Shown here piece by piece: positions 11,991 to 22,101 of a stretch of DNA of 64,000 bases. Under the pieces are notes generated by a model. That model had not been told where the DNA came from and ran no database searches. It saw only the letters and a program-made list of their open reading frames with translations. Within the stretch, counting starts at the first letter, position 1. The number at the start of each line of letters is the position of its first letter. The translations under genes and the position numbers were made by a program. The stretch comes from Coenobita brevimanus (taxonomy: Eukaryota > Arthropoda > Malacostraca > Decapoda > Coenobitidae). The stretch covers positions 34,488,659 through 34,552,658 of the forward strand of contig CM064653.1 of assembly GCA_032717465.1 (NCBI GenBank), written 5' to 3'.

Positions 11991-13485
11991 TGAAATACCC
12001 ACTGTAGTAGCAGAACACCACCAAGGCATGATGACACCCCCCCAGGAGGAGACCACGGAGGGGCTCTGAGGGCGTGCGCGTTGCCCAGGCTGTATGGGCC
12101 TATGTCCCCAACTACCTTGCGCCCTTATACCCCAGAACAGACCCAGCGAGGACGATGCAGTTCGGGCGCATTACCCTCCAGCCGGACCAGCCCTTGCCAG
12201 GCTCGGGCTGGGGCTGATTCTTCAGTCCCAAGCAGCACCCAAGTGACGGCTATCAGCCGCTCAAATCCAGTGGTGGCCTTCAGCCGCACAAAACCAGTGA
12301 CGATCTTCAGCCACACAAAACCAGTGACGGCCTTCAGCCGCACAAACCCAGAGGCGGCCATCAGCCACTCAACCGCTGCAAAATTCCCCTCCCCTGCAGA
12401 AACCAGTGACGGCCTTCAGCCACACTTGGGGAAAGACGGTACTGCCCCCTCTCCTTCTGCAGCTGCCTCCGGAAGCTGGGCTCCAGTGACGGCCTTCAGC
12501 CACACCAGCAGGCAGGTGACAGCCAGCAGCCGCGCCTCAACTGCCATCCACTGCCCTCACAGGACACCGGTGACGACCTTCAGCCGCACCTGTGGACAGG
12601 TGACGACCATCAGCTGCTCCTCACCCACTGTCCTGTCTGGAAGTCAGGCCCCAGTGATGGCCTTCAGCCGCACTGACAGGAAAGGGACGGCCATCAGTCG
12701 CCCTCCTCCTGTTGCCCACGGGACCTTGGCGACGGCCATCAGCCGTCACTAGGGAGAGGCACCCCACCAAATGTCTCTCATCCCCTGTGACTTCCCCTGT
12801 GGAGGACAATCCTTGCTCGGCTCAACCCTCTCATAGCCAAGCCAAGCGGGACGCCCTTCTGTTTCTCCCCACAGAGGCAGCCACCAGGAGGAACTTCCCT
12901 GGCTGGAGGAGGTTTGGCAAGGATCCATGGTGATCCTGGGAGTGTGTGTAGTTCAGCCTGCACCTGGGGAAGATGACCAGCTGACGGACTCCCGTTGGAG
13001 GCGACGCTTCAGACTTCCCCTGATGGCAGCCCGACGGGAGGGAGACTGCAGCCACTGGACTCCCACAGGTGCCCCTGCGACCCCGGGGTGCAATGTCCCC
13101 AGCCCCAGACGACAACAACCTCCTCCACAGGGTGGACGCCTGCAAGTGCACCTGCTCTCCCTGTTTGGCCCTAGCCCCAAGGACCAGACCCCTCCTCAAG
13201 GCTCCACGAGAGGAGAGCCTCTCATTACATCGCCCAGCTGCCAACAAAAGATGATGTCGCCCCTGGGGATTGTCCTGTGTCCCCTGAAGGAAGGAACACT
13301 TGACGTGACCCCTCCTACACCTGGCTGACACCTGTAGAGCCCAGGACTTCAGCAGCCCAGTCGGAGCCCTCTAATCTACGTAATGCCTTTGTGATTGAAT
13401 AGTATACTGTTGTACTTGTACTCGTATTATATACTGTGTGTCGAAATTAAGATAATATACGTGAAAGGTTGTTACCCAGAGTTTT
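11991..13485 (+). mobile_element. LTR I (5' portion; interrupted by LTR II)
   Basis: It starts TGAAATACCC and runs to the U5-like stretch AATATACGTG...CCCAGAGTTTT, where LTR II begins. The remaining tail is probably 15770-15803, ending TTTAGCATTAACA. A 5-mer ACATG lies close to both outer ends (11984-11988 and 15801-15805) and may be a target duplication, but it does not fit the canonical ends exactly. The repeat-rich reading frame is described separately. Confidence 0.7.
12045..13328 (+). pseudogene. LTR-borne repeat protein gene, copy I (broken)
   Basis: The N-terminal part (PPQEETTEG) resembles copy VI. From about 12240 to 12750 a 27-bp tandem repeat encodes variants of KPVTAFSRT. After a frame change the Pro-rich tail contains LLSLFGPSPKDQTPP (13150-13195) and ends at a stop at 13329. 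The tail block is the common signature of all nine LTR copies. A stop after TTEGL and at least one frameshift near 12900 show that this copy is dead. The function of the protein is unknown. Confidence 0.6.
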
Positions 13486-15769
13486 TGTTATGTAGCGTAT
13501 TCTGTGTCCCGACTTCTCGGATCCAGTTACGGTGCAACTCTGGGCCCTTAATTCCTGACCTGGTCAGCACTAGCAAGGAAGGGAAAACACAAACACCACG
13601 GGTAGACAGATACACTAGTATGTTAATAAAGAACAATTACACACACAGCGTTCTATGATCAGAGTCCAAGTTACACAATGCTTTACACTGATATTGATCT
13701 CAGTCACTGTCCTTCTAGTTCAGCATCTTTGTCTCACATCTGGCTTTTTCCCTCACCATATCATAAGCAATATGTCACCAATATAGGTAGTACATTAACA
13801 CAGACAGATTTACATATAACACAACCCAGTATACCCACAGGGACAGTTCTTAAGCCTAGTTGCTCGCGTGACATAGGCGGGTCCTAGCTAATACATCATC
13901 TCCTCGTGATATATACGGAAGTCCCTAGCTAACTTAGCTTCTATACATGTGTCACACAGGCCGAGAATATACCATAGGTCACACTGGGGGCGTAGAGGGG
14001 AGAGGGGCTTAATGAGGATAGGGAGAGTTACTCTCTGGGGAGCTGGCCGAGGATAGGGAGGAGAAGGGGGGGAGAGGATATAGCCCTGAGAGCTTGCTGT
14101 GTTATGTGAATGGTGCGGGCTTGTCTGTCACTGTCTGAGAGGGGGAGGTCTCGACCCGGGGCTGGGGCTATACTCCGCGCGTGATTCACAGGGGCTCGAT
14201 TCATCAATGGGGGGGGGGGGACACTATAATCGGGGAGAAAGAATGTGCCGTGTATGGGGATAAGAACACAGGAGAATGGTTTGCTGGTAGTTCACTGGAG
14301 GGGGGGGGGTCCATGACACTGGGGAGGTATATGATCACGAGACCTGTCACTCACGGTTCTGATGGAGAGGAGGCCACGGCCGCTGGGGGAGAGGGCCTAT
14401 GTAGGGAGCTCCAAGTGGCGGCCAGGTGTGGGAGGCAGGCTGTCCGGGGAGCTGTGCAGGACAGTGGGGCCCGTGGAGTTGCCACTACCCGGGAGTGATG
14501 GGGCGGCTTCCTCGCCACGTTGGCCCTGCAGGAGGCAGGGCTCTCGGGACTGGGCCCAAAGAGGGCCAGAAGTCGGGTAGTGCGCCGTCAGCCCTTGGTC
14601 ACCTTCAGGGTCCGAGGGAGGGCCTGGTGGAGACCTGGCCCGAGTGTCGGCCAGGGGGAGGATGCTGCCGAGGTAGGGTGGCCTATACCCCGGTCCGGGG
14701 TGGCCGTCAGGAGAGAACTGCAGCTGCCTGCGTCAGGGGAGGCCCTTCGGTCTCGGTGAGTGCCTGGGGAGGCCCGCTGGCTCTTGGGACTGTGGCCTCT
14801 GCTGCAGGGGGAGGGCAACAGGGGAGAGCTGCGGCCTCTGATCCTTGTGGAGCCCGTCAGCATCTAGGGTGACCAGGGCTGCAGGGACCGGACTCCGGGC
14901 CTCGGGGGCGTCTCATCTGGTCTGGACTCAGGAGGGGAACCTGTAGGGGAAGAAGCTCCAGCCCTCCAAGGAAAGAGCTGGAAAGAGTGGCACCTCACTC
15001 TAACACCAGGGTGGTGGGGCAAGCCGGAGGTAACTCCTTCTGTCAGGCAGCCCCGTCGGGCACTGCCTGTGCTCCTATGTGGAACAGGGGTACGAGGGCA
15101 CTCCAGGCACTCCTGTCATAGGGCTAGGGCCTCCTGCCCTGGAGACGTCGGGAGGAAGAGGTCGGATGTACACTCTCGGTTAGTGCCGCAGCTCCAATGG
15201 AGCGTGCCCTCCCTTCGTCGGGTTGTGGTTACCTATCCCGGGGACGTCAGGAAGAAGAAACCGGACGCACACTCTCGGCTACACCACAGCTCCAACGGAG
15301 CATGCCCTCCTTCCGTCTGGGAAGGTCCTGTGCCTGTAACATCGGGAGGAAGAGACCGGACGTACTCTCTCGTCTTTCGCTGCAGCTCCAATGTAGTGTG
15401 CCCTCCTTCAGTCTAGGCAGGGGAACATCAACCCTAGAGGCTCCTCCTGAGTCCTCACTTAAATAAGGAGCTGATCCAGAAGACTTGGCATCCGACGGTG
15501 TGTCTGGGAACTTGCCACTGCAAGTCCCACCCCGATTCTGTTGAGCACTTTCTCTGCTGGAGAGTAGTGTACTTTTTCCGTACACTACTGGGTGGTCTGG
15601 CTGCGCAGAAGAGGGTCGCCGGGTCGCGAGGGTGATGTGTCGTTGCTGCCTGGACATCCGCCCAGGTAAGTCAGCCCCTCCATTGTCTCCTTGTGGGATG
15701 GGTGTCACCCCCTCACTTTCTCGTCCTGGGGTGGTGGTGTCAGGCTCATCCCGCCATGCTGGTATTTCA
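13486..15769 (-). mobile_element. LTR II, nested in LTR I
   Basis: On the plus strand it begins TGTTATGTAGCGTATTCTG, followed by the conserved CCCGACTTCTCGG block, and ends GCTGGTATTTCA. Its left neighbour is the U5 of LTR I (GAGTTTT), and its right neighbour TTATGCATTG plausibly continues the same U5 (other copies read TTTTTATGCCCTG). A clean duplication is not visible. It contains several G tracts of ten or more (14204-14220, 14302-14311). Confidence 0.7.
14400..15769 (-). pseudogene. LTR-borne repeat protein gene, copy II (broken)
   Basis: The minus-strand frame opens near the LTR start (HNEIPAWRDEPDTTTPG) and continues through RMSRQQRHITLATRR, QNRGGTCSGKFPDTPSD and about three units of a roughly 85-bp repeat (LKEGTLHWSC / RKEGMLRWSC). 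Frames then break. The tail block LLALFGPSPES occurs at about 14545-14578, followed by a Pro/His/Arg-rich end. The repeat unit is unrelated in detail to that of copy III, while the tail is shared. Confidence 0.55.
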
Positions 15770-15803
15770 TTATGCATTGTTTTCTTAATGTTTAGCATTA
15801 ACA

Positions 15804-15989
15804 TGGATATTCCTGTGTGTTTTGATGTCTAAGTATGGTAGATTTGCCTGAAAACAGTGCCCAACCTATACAGTGCACATACAGTCCTGTATAGGTTGGA
15901 TGTATTTTGGTTTTCAATATTTTTCTTTTCCCCATGGTTGTCTTGGTGTTTAGCGACGAGAAAGAGGTTGAAGGGAGCGGCTTTCTCCC
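15804..15989. other. Short spacer with perfect hairpin
   Basis: CCAACCTATACAG (about 15861-15873) pairs with CTGTATAGGTTGG (15887-15899), a 13-bp stem with a 13-nt loop. It lies between LTR I and the Jockey-like element and could be a degraded palindromic MITE. Confidence 0.5.
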
Positions 15990-17577
15990 CATACTGGCTT
16001 AAGGAGAGCTAATGAGACAAAAAAACTTTGACTCCACCTTGTTGAGAAGAGCTGTACGTGGGGGGGTCTCACCATTCATGACTGTTCTACTGTACACAGG
16101 GGCGAATAAAACTTATGTATAAGTCAACCACTGTACAGGGGTAAAGACAGCACGGTGTCGGCTTAGCACACCTAAAGATTTTGCAAGAGAAGTACTGTGA
16201 TCTTTCCAAGATTAATCCAGAGGGAATGAAACCCCAAGTATGTTTAAAGATGATATAGGAGTGGTATTGTTATAAAGTAGAAGGTACACCTGCAGATTTT
16301 GTCCGGTTGATTGATGTAAGGACTGAGAGTTTGATGCATTAAAAACAAGATTACTACTACCTCAATCAGATATGAGCCAAGTCAGACTTTAGGCGTGCCA
16401 TAGCCTCATCCCTTGTTTTCTGAAGTAACTGACGAGATGGACACTACGGGAAGCGAATGGAAACGTGGGGTCATCAGCTTATGAGTGGAGAGGGTTAGAT
16501 GTACAGCTTAGGTGGTCATTGATGAATAAAAAGAAGAGAGTTGGTAATAGGACAAAGCCCTGAGGAACACCACTATTGATAGCTCTAGGAGAAGAATGAT
16601 GGCCGTCTACAATAGCAGCTATAGAGCAACCAGAAACAAAGCTAGAGATGAAGGCAAAGATAGAAGGACAGAAACTGTAAGAAGGCAGTTTGGATATTAA
16701 AGATTTATGCCAGACTCGATCAAAAGCCTTTGAGATGTCGAGTGCAAAAGCAAAGCTTCCACCAGGGTCCCGAAAGGAAGATGACTAATACTCTGAAAGG
16801 TAGGTGAGACGATCGCCAGTGGAGTGTCCCCGACTGAATCCATACTGACGATCAGAAAGAAGGTTGTGATAGGAAAGATGCTTTAAAATTATTCTGTTAA
16901 GAATATACTCGAAAAACTTTTGAAACACAGGATATTAAAAGAACTGGGCGTTAGTTAGAGGGATGGGAATGGTCACCCTTTTTTGGGATAGGCTGAATGT
17001 GAGCAAACTTCCAGCCAGCGGGAAAGGTACAAGTTGACAGACAAAGGTGAAGGAGTTTACCTAGGCAGGGTGTAAGCGCAGAAACACAGATCTTGAGGAC
17101 AACAGGAGGGGCCCCGTCAGGCCCATATGCCTTGTTAGTATTGAGGCCAGTGATGGCAGAAAATACATCAACTGAAGAAATTCTAATGTCAGCCATGAGG
17201 AAGTCAGAGGGGGAAAGTGATAGAGGAACATCACCAGAATCATCTAAGGTGGACTTGGAGGAGGAAGTCTGAGGGACGAGTTTTGCTTTATCAGAAGAAG
17301 AAATAGCTACAGAGCCATCAGAGTGGAAAAGAGGAAGGATGAGTGATCAGGTGTTAGAAAGGTTTCTGGGAAGGTGCCAGAAGGAGTGTGAAGAATCTGA
17401 GTTGGAGAGTTCAGAGCATTTAGTGTGAATGAAGTTATTTTTAGCACAGCAAAGAACAGACTTAGCACGAATCCGGGCAGAAACATAGAATTGATGAGAT
17501 TCAGGAGTGGGCTGGCTCTGGTACTTTTTGTAGGCCTTCTCCCTGTTGTGGGCAGGATTAGAACAAGTGTGATTAAA

Positions 17578-17612
<35 letters not shown>

Positions 17613-18790
17613 CATTAGTCATAGGATATGAGCAAAGAATGTATGCTGCCATTCCCGAGAGAATAACCTCTGCAGAGCGCAAGGCACACTCAGATGGCTT
17701 TCGGCCACGGAAGCAGTAATTATTCCAGGGATAATACAAAAAGTCCAGCCTGAGGGCCTCCCAGTCAGCAGCTCCAGAGTGCCAGAACCGTTATCTCTTG
17801 GGAGTGTCCACGGCCCTTTCTAGAGCGACAGGACAACTTAATGTGATTAAGTTGTGATCAAAGGAATCCAGCGGAGAGGAAAGATTAACAGCATGAACAA
17901 AGGTATTAGTTGTAAGTAAGAGGTCAAGTATGTTGGAACACTCGAAGGCTATCGGGAATACGGGTAGGACGTTGTACACCCCGCTTAAGGTCATGAAGGA
18001 TAGAAAAGATGTAGGTTTGCTTGCCAGGTGGATCAGTGAAAGGAGAGCCAAAAGTGGTGGAGAAGACTGAAATCTCTCCTAGAATGAAGATTTCAGAGAA
18101 AGGAGAAACTGATGGGATGTGCTCCATCTTAGCAGTACGATGATCGAAGAATTTAAAATAGTCAGTAGAATCAGGGGATAAGTAAATAGCACAGATATAT
18201 CTAGTCAGAGAATGACAGGATAGCCGAAGCCAGAGAGCAGAGAATTCAGAAGATTCAAATTCAGGAATTCGAGAGCAAGATATGCTGTTGCATACATACA
18301 CACAACAGCCACCTTTTGCTCTGAAATGAGTATAGAGAAAGCAGGAGGATGCAGAGAATTGTTTGCTATCAGTTGCCTCAGACAGTTGAGTCTCTGTGAG
18401 GAAGAGGTGAGACTTGTAGGAGAAGAGGTGGTGTTCAACAGAGAGAAAGTTAGAGGAAGGCCGTTAATGTTGCAGAAATGAAAAAGTGAGTCAGACAAGG
18501 TTCCAGGCGTCTCGCTTGGTCGTCACCGGGAGAGGGGTGGATGGTGGGGGTTTTGATGGCCCTCCCCCCCCAGGGACCCCAGGGTTTGTTGAATCAATGC
18601 CTTTTTTGTTTAAATTTTGCATAGGAAGTGTAGTTTGTAATATGCATGTAGGTGTTGATAGTTTTGGAACTTGTATTGGAGAGCATGTTGGCCTCCTCTG
18701 TGTTACTGAAACACTGAAAAGTTCAGGAAAAGGGGATGGTCAGAAATTAGTCTCAAGGGCTGATGAAACGGTGTAATAACTGAACTAAAA
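15990..18790 (-). pseudogene. Jockey-like non-LTR retrotransposon J1 (endonuclease-RT), dead
   Basis: Reading right to left, a Pro-rich leader with KRDAWN...SDSLFHFCNINGL lies near 18480-18530. The APE-type endonuclease contains ICAIYLSPDSTDYFKFF, ILGEIS and SFDHNLITLSCP (about 17830-18180). The reverse transcriptase contains LNTNKAYGPDGAP, FPAGWKFAHIQPIPKKGD (16951-17196), FALDISKAFDRVWH with motif A Asp intact, and INSGVPQG. The Tyr of the YADD box is replaced by a stop (S-stop-ADD near 16480), and frames shift repeatedly. The 3' end is truncated relative to copy J2. Related elements are common in decapod genomes. The clade name is from family knowledge and is not computed. Confidence 0.8.
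17579..17612. repeat. (T)34 homopolymer inside J1
   Basis: A 34-bp T run interrupts the J1 coding region. It may mark the poly(A) tail of a small secondary insertion, but no body sequence was identified. Confidence 0.9.
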
Positions 18791-18935
18791 CTTAACAAAT
18801 TAATCACTGTCCTGGTTTAAATTTGAACTCGGGTCCCCGCGCTTGATATGCACGCACGTTACCACTGAGCCAAAGAGAAGATCTCTGCTTTGCCTCTAAG
18901 CAACGCGGGCTTTTATATACCCCATTACTTCAATC
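18774..18935 (-). repeat. tRNA-like interspersed repeat, copy 1
   Basis: On the minus strand TTTGGCTCAGTGGTAACG resembles a tRNA A box/D arm and GAGTTCAAATTTA a degenerate B box, 35-40 nt apart as in tRNA-derived SINEs. A 160-bp relative lies at 21489-21652, on the other side of LTR III. The anticodon arm does not fold canonically, so it is not called a functional tRNA. Confidence 0.6.
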
Positions 18936-19120
18936 TTTTTTCACCCCCTGTGATTAATTGGGTCAATTTTGAAACATACGTGGTAGCGTAGCACGCTGGA
19001 GGCCACCACTGGGGGAGCCCGCGAACCATACAGACAGCTCACCCCCAGGATATAAGGCTGTTAACAACATCAATGCCCTCAAGACCTCGCCTCACATCCC
19101 ACACCGCTGCCAGCCAATGT
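18936..19120. other. Spacer left of LTR III
   Basis: No gene is seen. It ends with AATGT (19116-19120), the left target-site duplication of LTR III. Confidence 0.5.
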
Positions 19121-20095
19121 TGTAATGCTGGGTTGAATTAGGCTTGACTTCTCGTACCTATTTCACCCAACGTGGAGCGGGGTCCTCTTTCGAGACCGGA
19201 GCTAGTGCAATAAAGAGAGGTAGGACATAAAAACCTTCGGCAACACCATACACGTATATTACTACAGTCAGACACAGGACACTTCAGCAGACATTACATC
19301 ACAATATAGAGCAATACAAAAACCTTATCTAAAATATTGTGTATCTCGCAGGATACTAGCTTTCTAGATACTAATGACAATACAACAAATCTTAGTACTA
19401 GGAGTGCAGTAAATACAGGTGCGCACGGAGCGCGTGAGGAGGGAGGGGGGGGGGGTTGTGATCCACCAGGAGGAGGTAGGGGAGACACGGAGAGTGACTT
19501 AAAACGGCGAGGAGACAGTTATGGTAATATTGAAGGATGCCCGATATTAGCAAGGGAGTTTAGGTGTTTTCTGTTGGCGAAGATTCTTTGACAAATAACT
19601 CTGATTCTTACTTTGGCTTTAAGAGCGGGAGCGAGGAATGGAGAGAGTTTTTAGGAATAGCGTGCGGAGGAGGGGAATATCGTTAATACTCGCCTTCCTT
19701 GATATTTTGGTGGAAATATGGTTTCTGTAGGCACAAACTTATTCATTACACATCTCCTAGGTATGATATGTAGACTCTCGCTTCACAACGCGTAACAAAG
19801 TCGGAATACTCGTAAATACTATTCCACCATATTACTTAGGGACTAGCCAATAGAACTCCAATAATATTTTAGTCTTTCTTCGGGTTCTAGAGATATGTCT
19901 TTAGAAAGATTCGGGGTGACACTCGCACGTATTTTCACTTTAGGTCTCAACTCACATTCTCGTCCTTCAACTGGATATTGTGTTCTGATTTACCCCAATG
20001 GAGATTACATAAAGTTGCTGCACAATACTTATTCTAAGAGAAAGGGAGTCACACTTAACCTACTTCACGATTGTTACAGGGTCACTCGTATTTCC

Positions 20096-21484
20096 TCATA
20101 GAGAGAAACAAGGACACGTCATCGGCGATCCGGTCGGATTGAGGGCGTCGTCAGGGCGGGGCGAGCCGAGAGGGCACGGGGCGACTCGCGAGGGCGTCCT
20201 CTCGCGTCCGGGGGTTTCCGGACTGGGCTCCGGCGTAAGGCCTGTAGGACTGGGGCCGAAGAGGTCTAGGAACCTCTGGGTCAGGTCCCGGTGTCGCGGG
20301 GGCGTGGTGAGGTCTCGCCCGGGTGTCCTAGGGCGGGCCGGAAGAGGTGACAGACTGCGGTCCCCCACGACCAGGGGCGCCGTCAGGGGAGGACTGCGGC
20401 AGCGGCTGTCACAGGGGCCCGACAGGTGTGTCTGCTCAAAGGCCACGCATAGGGAACAGAGGCCGGGGGAAACAGGGAGGTCTGTCTGAGATATTCTGGA
20501 GCGAGACCCCTGGAGTTCAACCTCCGGTTGTGGAGACGTCCCTCTCCTCACTACACCCTGGGAGCGACCATCGATCGTCTCCACCTGGACATTGGGGGAG
20601 CGACCATCGATCGTCTCTACCGGAGTGCTGAGGGAGCGACCGTTGATCGTTTCTACCTGAGCTTTGGGGGAGCGACCATTGATTGTCTCTACCTGGATTT
20701 TGGGGGAGCGACCATTGATCGTCTCTACCCAGATTTTAGGGGAGCGACCATTGATCGTCTCTACCAGGGGGCCAAGGGAGCGACCATTGATCGTCTCTAC
20801 CTGGGCTTTGGGGGAGCGACCGTTGATCGTCTCGACCGGAGGGCTAAGGGAGCGACCATTGATCGTCTCGACCGGAGGGCTAAGGGAGCGACCATTGATC
20901 GTCTCTACCTGAGCTTTGGGGGAGCGACCATTGATCGTCTCTACCTGGATTTTGGGGGAGCGACCATTGATCGTCTCTACCCGGATTTTGGGGGAGTGAC
21001 CATTGATCGTCTCTACCGGAGGGCCAAGGGAGCGACCGTTGATCGTCTCTACCGGAGGGCCAAGGGAGCGACCATTGATCGTCTCTACCTGGGTGTTATG
21101 GGAGCGACCATAGATCGTCTCTACCTGTTCACTGTGGGAGCGACCATAGATCGTCTCTACCTGAGGGGCGCTGCCTGGAGTATTGTTTCTGACTCCACCC
21201 CTAGCTAACTCGGTGATTCTGCCACGCGAAGGTAGTGTCTTTTGCCTACGGTGGCGGTGGCGTGATGGTTGAATGTCACAGGGGCGCACGGCCCGGGCTG
21301 ACATACGTCGTTGTTGCCCGGAATGGTGGTGGCTGGTGGCGGCTACCCCGTGGGGTCCGAGTGGGGGTGTCGGCATTCTCGTGGGCGAACTCCATTGTTT
21401 CTGGTTCGCCTCATTGTCGGGGATACTATGGCATTCTCCGGAATATTCCGGAGTACCATATGTGTGTCCGTCAAAGCCACGCAT
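20096..21484 (-). CDS. LTR-borne repeat protein, copy III, 462 codons open
   Basis: The ATG at 21484 lies five bases inside the 5' end of the LTR (TGAAATG), and copy VII has the same start (MRG). The N-terminal 110 residues are Arg/His/Pro-rich. Residues of about 120-320 are roughly 18 units of 12 residues with core VETINGRS (36 bp each). The tail contains RCRSPPLTAPL, RPRTPGRDLTTPP and RFLDLFGPSPTGLTPEPSPE, shared with the other copies. There are no membrane segments or enzymatic motifs. No protein family is recognised. The antisense frame through the repeat is also open because the unit is a multiple of three, but the conserved start and tail favour this strand. Whether it is translated is unknown. 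Confidence 0.5.
   Translation of the reverse strand: MRGFDGHTYGTPEYSGECHSIPDNEANQKQWSSPTRMPTPPLGPHGVAATSHHHSGQQRRMSARAVRPCDIQPSRHRHRRQKTLPSRGRITELARGGVRNNTPGSAPQVETIYGRSHSEQVETIYGRSHNTQVETINGRSLGPPVETINGRSLGPPVETINGHSPKIRVETINGRSPKIQVETINGRSPKAQVETINGRSLSPPVETINGRSLSPPVETINGRSPKAQVETINGRSLGPLVETINGRSPKIWVETINGRSPKIQVETINGRSPKAQVETINGRSLSTPVETIDGRSPNVQVETIDGRSQGVVRRGTSPQPEVELQGSRSRISQTDLPVSPGLCSLCVAFEQTHLSGPCDSRCRSPPLTAPLVVGDRSLSPLPARPRTPGRDLTTPPRHRDLTQRFLDLFGPSPTGLTPEPSPETPGRERTPSRVAPCPLGSPRPDDALNPTGSPMTCPCFSL
20545..21180 (-). repeat. 36-bp tandem repeat array (GAGACGATCAATGGTCGCTC core)
   Basis: About 18 direct repeats have the plus-strand core GGAGCGACCATTGATCGTCTC and variable 14-16-bp linkers. 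The core is itself near-palindromic. It is coding-phase preserving. Confidence 0.95.
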
Positions 21485-21488
21485 TTCA

Positions 21489-21652
21489 AATGTAATAATC
21501 AAACTGAAACTTAACAAATTAATCACCGTCCGGGTCGAGATTTCAACTCAGGCCCCCACGCTTGATACGCGCACACGTTACCATTGAGCCAAAGAGAGAA
21601 TCCCCCCTTTGTCTCTAAGCAACACGGGCTTTTTTACATCCCATTACAAAGG
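21489..21652 (-). repeat. tRNA-like interspersed repeat, copy 2
   Basis: On the minus strand TTTGGCTCAATGGTAACG and GAGTTGAAATCTCG are the A- and B-box-like segments. It shares AAACTTAACAAATTAATCAC and CTCTAAGCAACRCGGGCTTTT with copy 1. It begins directly at the right target duplication of LTR III. Confidence 0.6.
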
Positions 21653-21847
21653 GGGCTCGAGTTCTCTCTGTCATCGGCTATCCATCCATCTTGGGAGTAC
21701 TACCCTGTTCGACTGGTGCTACAGTCTCTTCCCATACATGATACAGCCCGTCCTTTGTGAACAACCTTTGGCGTCCATTTTCAGACTCTTGTTCGCGATA
21801 TGGATGACTATAGCCTAATAGATACGGGCACCACCAATATACAGTAT
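21653..21847. other. Spacer, no gene seen
   Basis: Ordinary sequence between the tRNA-like repeat and the 3' end of LTR V. No feature is recognised. Confidence 0.4.
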
Positions 21848-22101
21848 TGTTATGCAGCGTATTCTGGGTCCAACTCCTTGTACTCAGATACAGGCACGGA
21901 CTTGGGCTCTTTTTCTTTTCTGGACCGGGCTAGAGCATGCAAACAAGGGATAGGGCTCAAACATGGGCTAACCAGATTCACACGTGTATTACCTTATCAA
22001 CAAATACAGTGGACTTTACACAGTTAGTACATGGACAACGCTATATATGGTACAAGTATGACATATGACACAATACTATATATATAAATATATATTTATA
22101 T
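21848..22101 (-). mobile_element. LTR V, 3' end (separated from its body by LTR IV)
   Basis: On the plus strand TGTTATGCAGCGTATTCTGG closely matches the start of LTR II, followed by the conserved GACCGGGCTAGAGCATGC block. The sequence runs into an AT-rich stretch with ACATATGACACAATACTATATA, which resumes at 24219 (ACACAACACTATATACGACAC) beyond LTR IV. Confidence 0.65.

Larger units (their letters stand above)
19121..21488 (-). mobile_element. LTR III, solo LTR with 5-bp target duplication
   Basis: Plus-strand ends are TGTAATGC...GCATTTCA, so in its own orientation the LTR reads TGAAATGC...GCATTACA, an imperfect 8-bp terminal inverted repeat of the TG...CA type. AATGT flanks it on both sides (19116-19120 and 21489-21493), the footprint of integrase-mediated insertion followed by LTR-LTR recombination. 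Length is 2368 bp. The sense 3' part contains the family-conserved block CTCCGGTCTCGAAAGAGGACC near 19170-19210. Confidence 0.85.

Noticed and set aside
20545..21180. CRISPR-like regular direct repeats
   Set aside because: The linkers are short, related to one another and recurrent, there are no cas genes, and the context is a eukaryotic LTR. It is a minisatellite.
20528..21208. Plus-strand 226-codon frame (GATIDRLYL repeats) opposite copy III
   Set aside because: It is the antisense of a 36-bp repeat, open on both strands because the unit is a multiple of three. The conserved start and tail lie on the minus strand.
21545..21617. Functional tRNA gene
   Set aside because: A- and B-box-like segments exist, but the anticodon and acceptor stems do not fold canonically and a related copy has further changes.
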